Below, one piece after another: positions 63,897 to 64,000 of a DNA stretch of 64,000 bases; within the stretch, counting starts at the first letter, position 1; the number at the start of each line of letters is the position of its first letter. The translations under genes were made by a program, and so were the position numbers. The notes below the pieces were generated by a model that was given only the letters and a program-made list of their open reading frames with translations, had not been told where the DNA came from and did not search any database. Source of the DNA: Nocardioides pocheonensis (lineage in GTDB: Bacteria; Actinomycetota; Actinomycetes; Propionibacteriales; Nocardioidaceae); the NCBI RefSeq assembly GCF_003725535.1, contig NZ_RJSF01000019.1, positions 150,514 through 214,513 on the forward strand, read 5' to 3'.

Positions 63897-64000
63897 GTGA
63901 GCACGTTCGAGGAGCTGATCGCCGCCAACGAGCGGGTCGAGCCGCGCGACGACATGCCCGATGCCTACCGCGCGACGCTGGTCCGCCAGATCGCCCAGCA
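63897..64000 (+). CDS. paaA: Probable phenylacetyl-CoA epoxygenase subunit PaaA (partial)
   Basis: Only about 34 codons are in the window: [19 protein letters not shown] followed by [15 protein letters not shown]. The segment [18 protein letters not shown] closely resembles the N-terminus of PaaA as I recall it (EPQDWMPDAYRKTLIRQI in E. coli). PaaA is the catalytic subunit of the multicomponent oxygenase for phenylacetate. The rest of the gene and the paa cluster lie outside. Close relatives in the same family remain possible. Confidence 0.65.
   Translation, partial: MSTFEELIAANERVEPRDDMPDAYRATLVRQIAQ

Overview
This is a very GC-rich actinobacterial chromosome segment, most likely from Nocardioides or a close relative in the Propionibacteriales. 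The evidence is the conserved gene order (rpsP-khpA-rimM-trmD-rplS-lepB-rnhB; yraN-comM-dprA-xerC; rpsB-tsf-pyrH-frr-cdsA; dxr-rseP-ispG; proS; rimP-nusA-ylxR-infB-rbfA-truB-ribF; rpsO-pnp-dapB), frequent GTG starts, many leaderless promoters (a TAnnnT box 6-8 nt before the start codon), and short hairpin repeats beginning GGTTGAG and ending CGAAACC. The genus is an inference; no rRNA or other definitive marker is present.

Layout. 1-4578: end of rpsP, then khpA, rimM, a trmD fused to a GNAT acetyltransferase, rplS, lepB, rnhB and a DUF2469 gene. 4597-12385: an accessory island of seven TadE/TadG-like genes in two divergent groups plus a third group, with no pilus ATPase, platform or peptidase genes; two of its promoter regions share the element CTAGACCAAAA. 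12545-17104: yraN, comM, dprA, xerC and an M23 peptidase-like gene. 17508-21646: rpsB, tsf, pyrH, frr, cdsA. 21651-22825: an ECF sigma factor with its zinc-finger membrane anti-sigma factor, behind a SigL-like autoregulatory promoter. 22921-32205: rlmN, a Tat-exported metallophosphoesterase, a cyclic-nucleotide-binding protein, a class III adenylate cyclase, a LOG-family protein, a RIO1-like kinase, succinate-semialdehyde dehydrogenase, a NUDIX hydrolase and a SnoaL-like protein.

32230-41509: dxr, rseP, ispG, a lipoprotein, a DUF4081-GNAT protein, a DoxX-like protein, proS, a HAD hydrolase and a lipoprotein/DUF4439 pair. 41576-49821: the nusA-infB translation operon, continuing through truB and ribF to cobS. 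A chain of three ATGA-linked mini-ORFs lies between ylxR and infB. 49903-55431: accessory regulators and enzymes (SRPBCC-MarR, a molybdopterin oxidoreductase, an alpha/beta hydrolase, PadR with a HAAS membrane protein). 55560-60777: rpsO, pnp, an M16 peptidase, a small membrane protein and dapB. 60933-64000: a secreted M4 metalloprotease, a GNAT protein, a P-loop kinase, and the first codons of a probable phenylacetyl-CoA epoxygenase subunit (paaA).

How it fits together. Most of the window is housekeeping: ribosome maturation, tRNA modification, translation initiation, RNA decay, phospholipid, isoprenoid and lysine precursors. Accessory blocks are inserted at the joints of this conserved order. 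The clearest candidates for new biology are the orphan TadE/TadG island with its shared promoter element, the mini-ORF chain before infB, the strong-SD small ORF that overlaps the RIO1 kinase start, and the TrmD-GNAT fusion. No tRNA, rRNA, CRISPR array, transposase, prophage or origin was seen.
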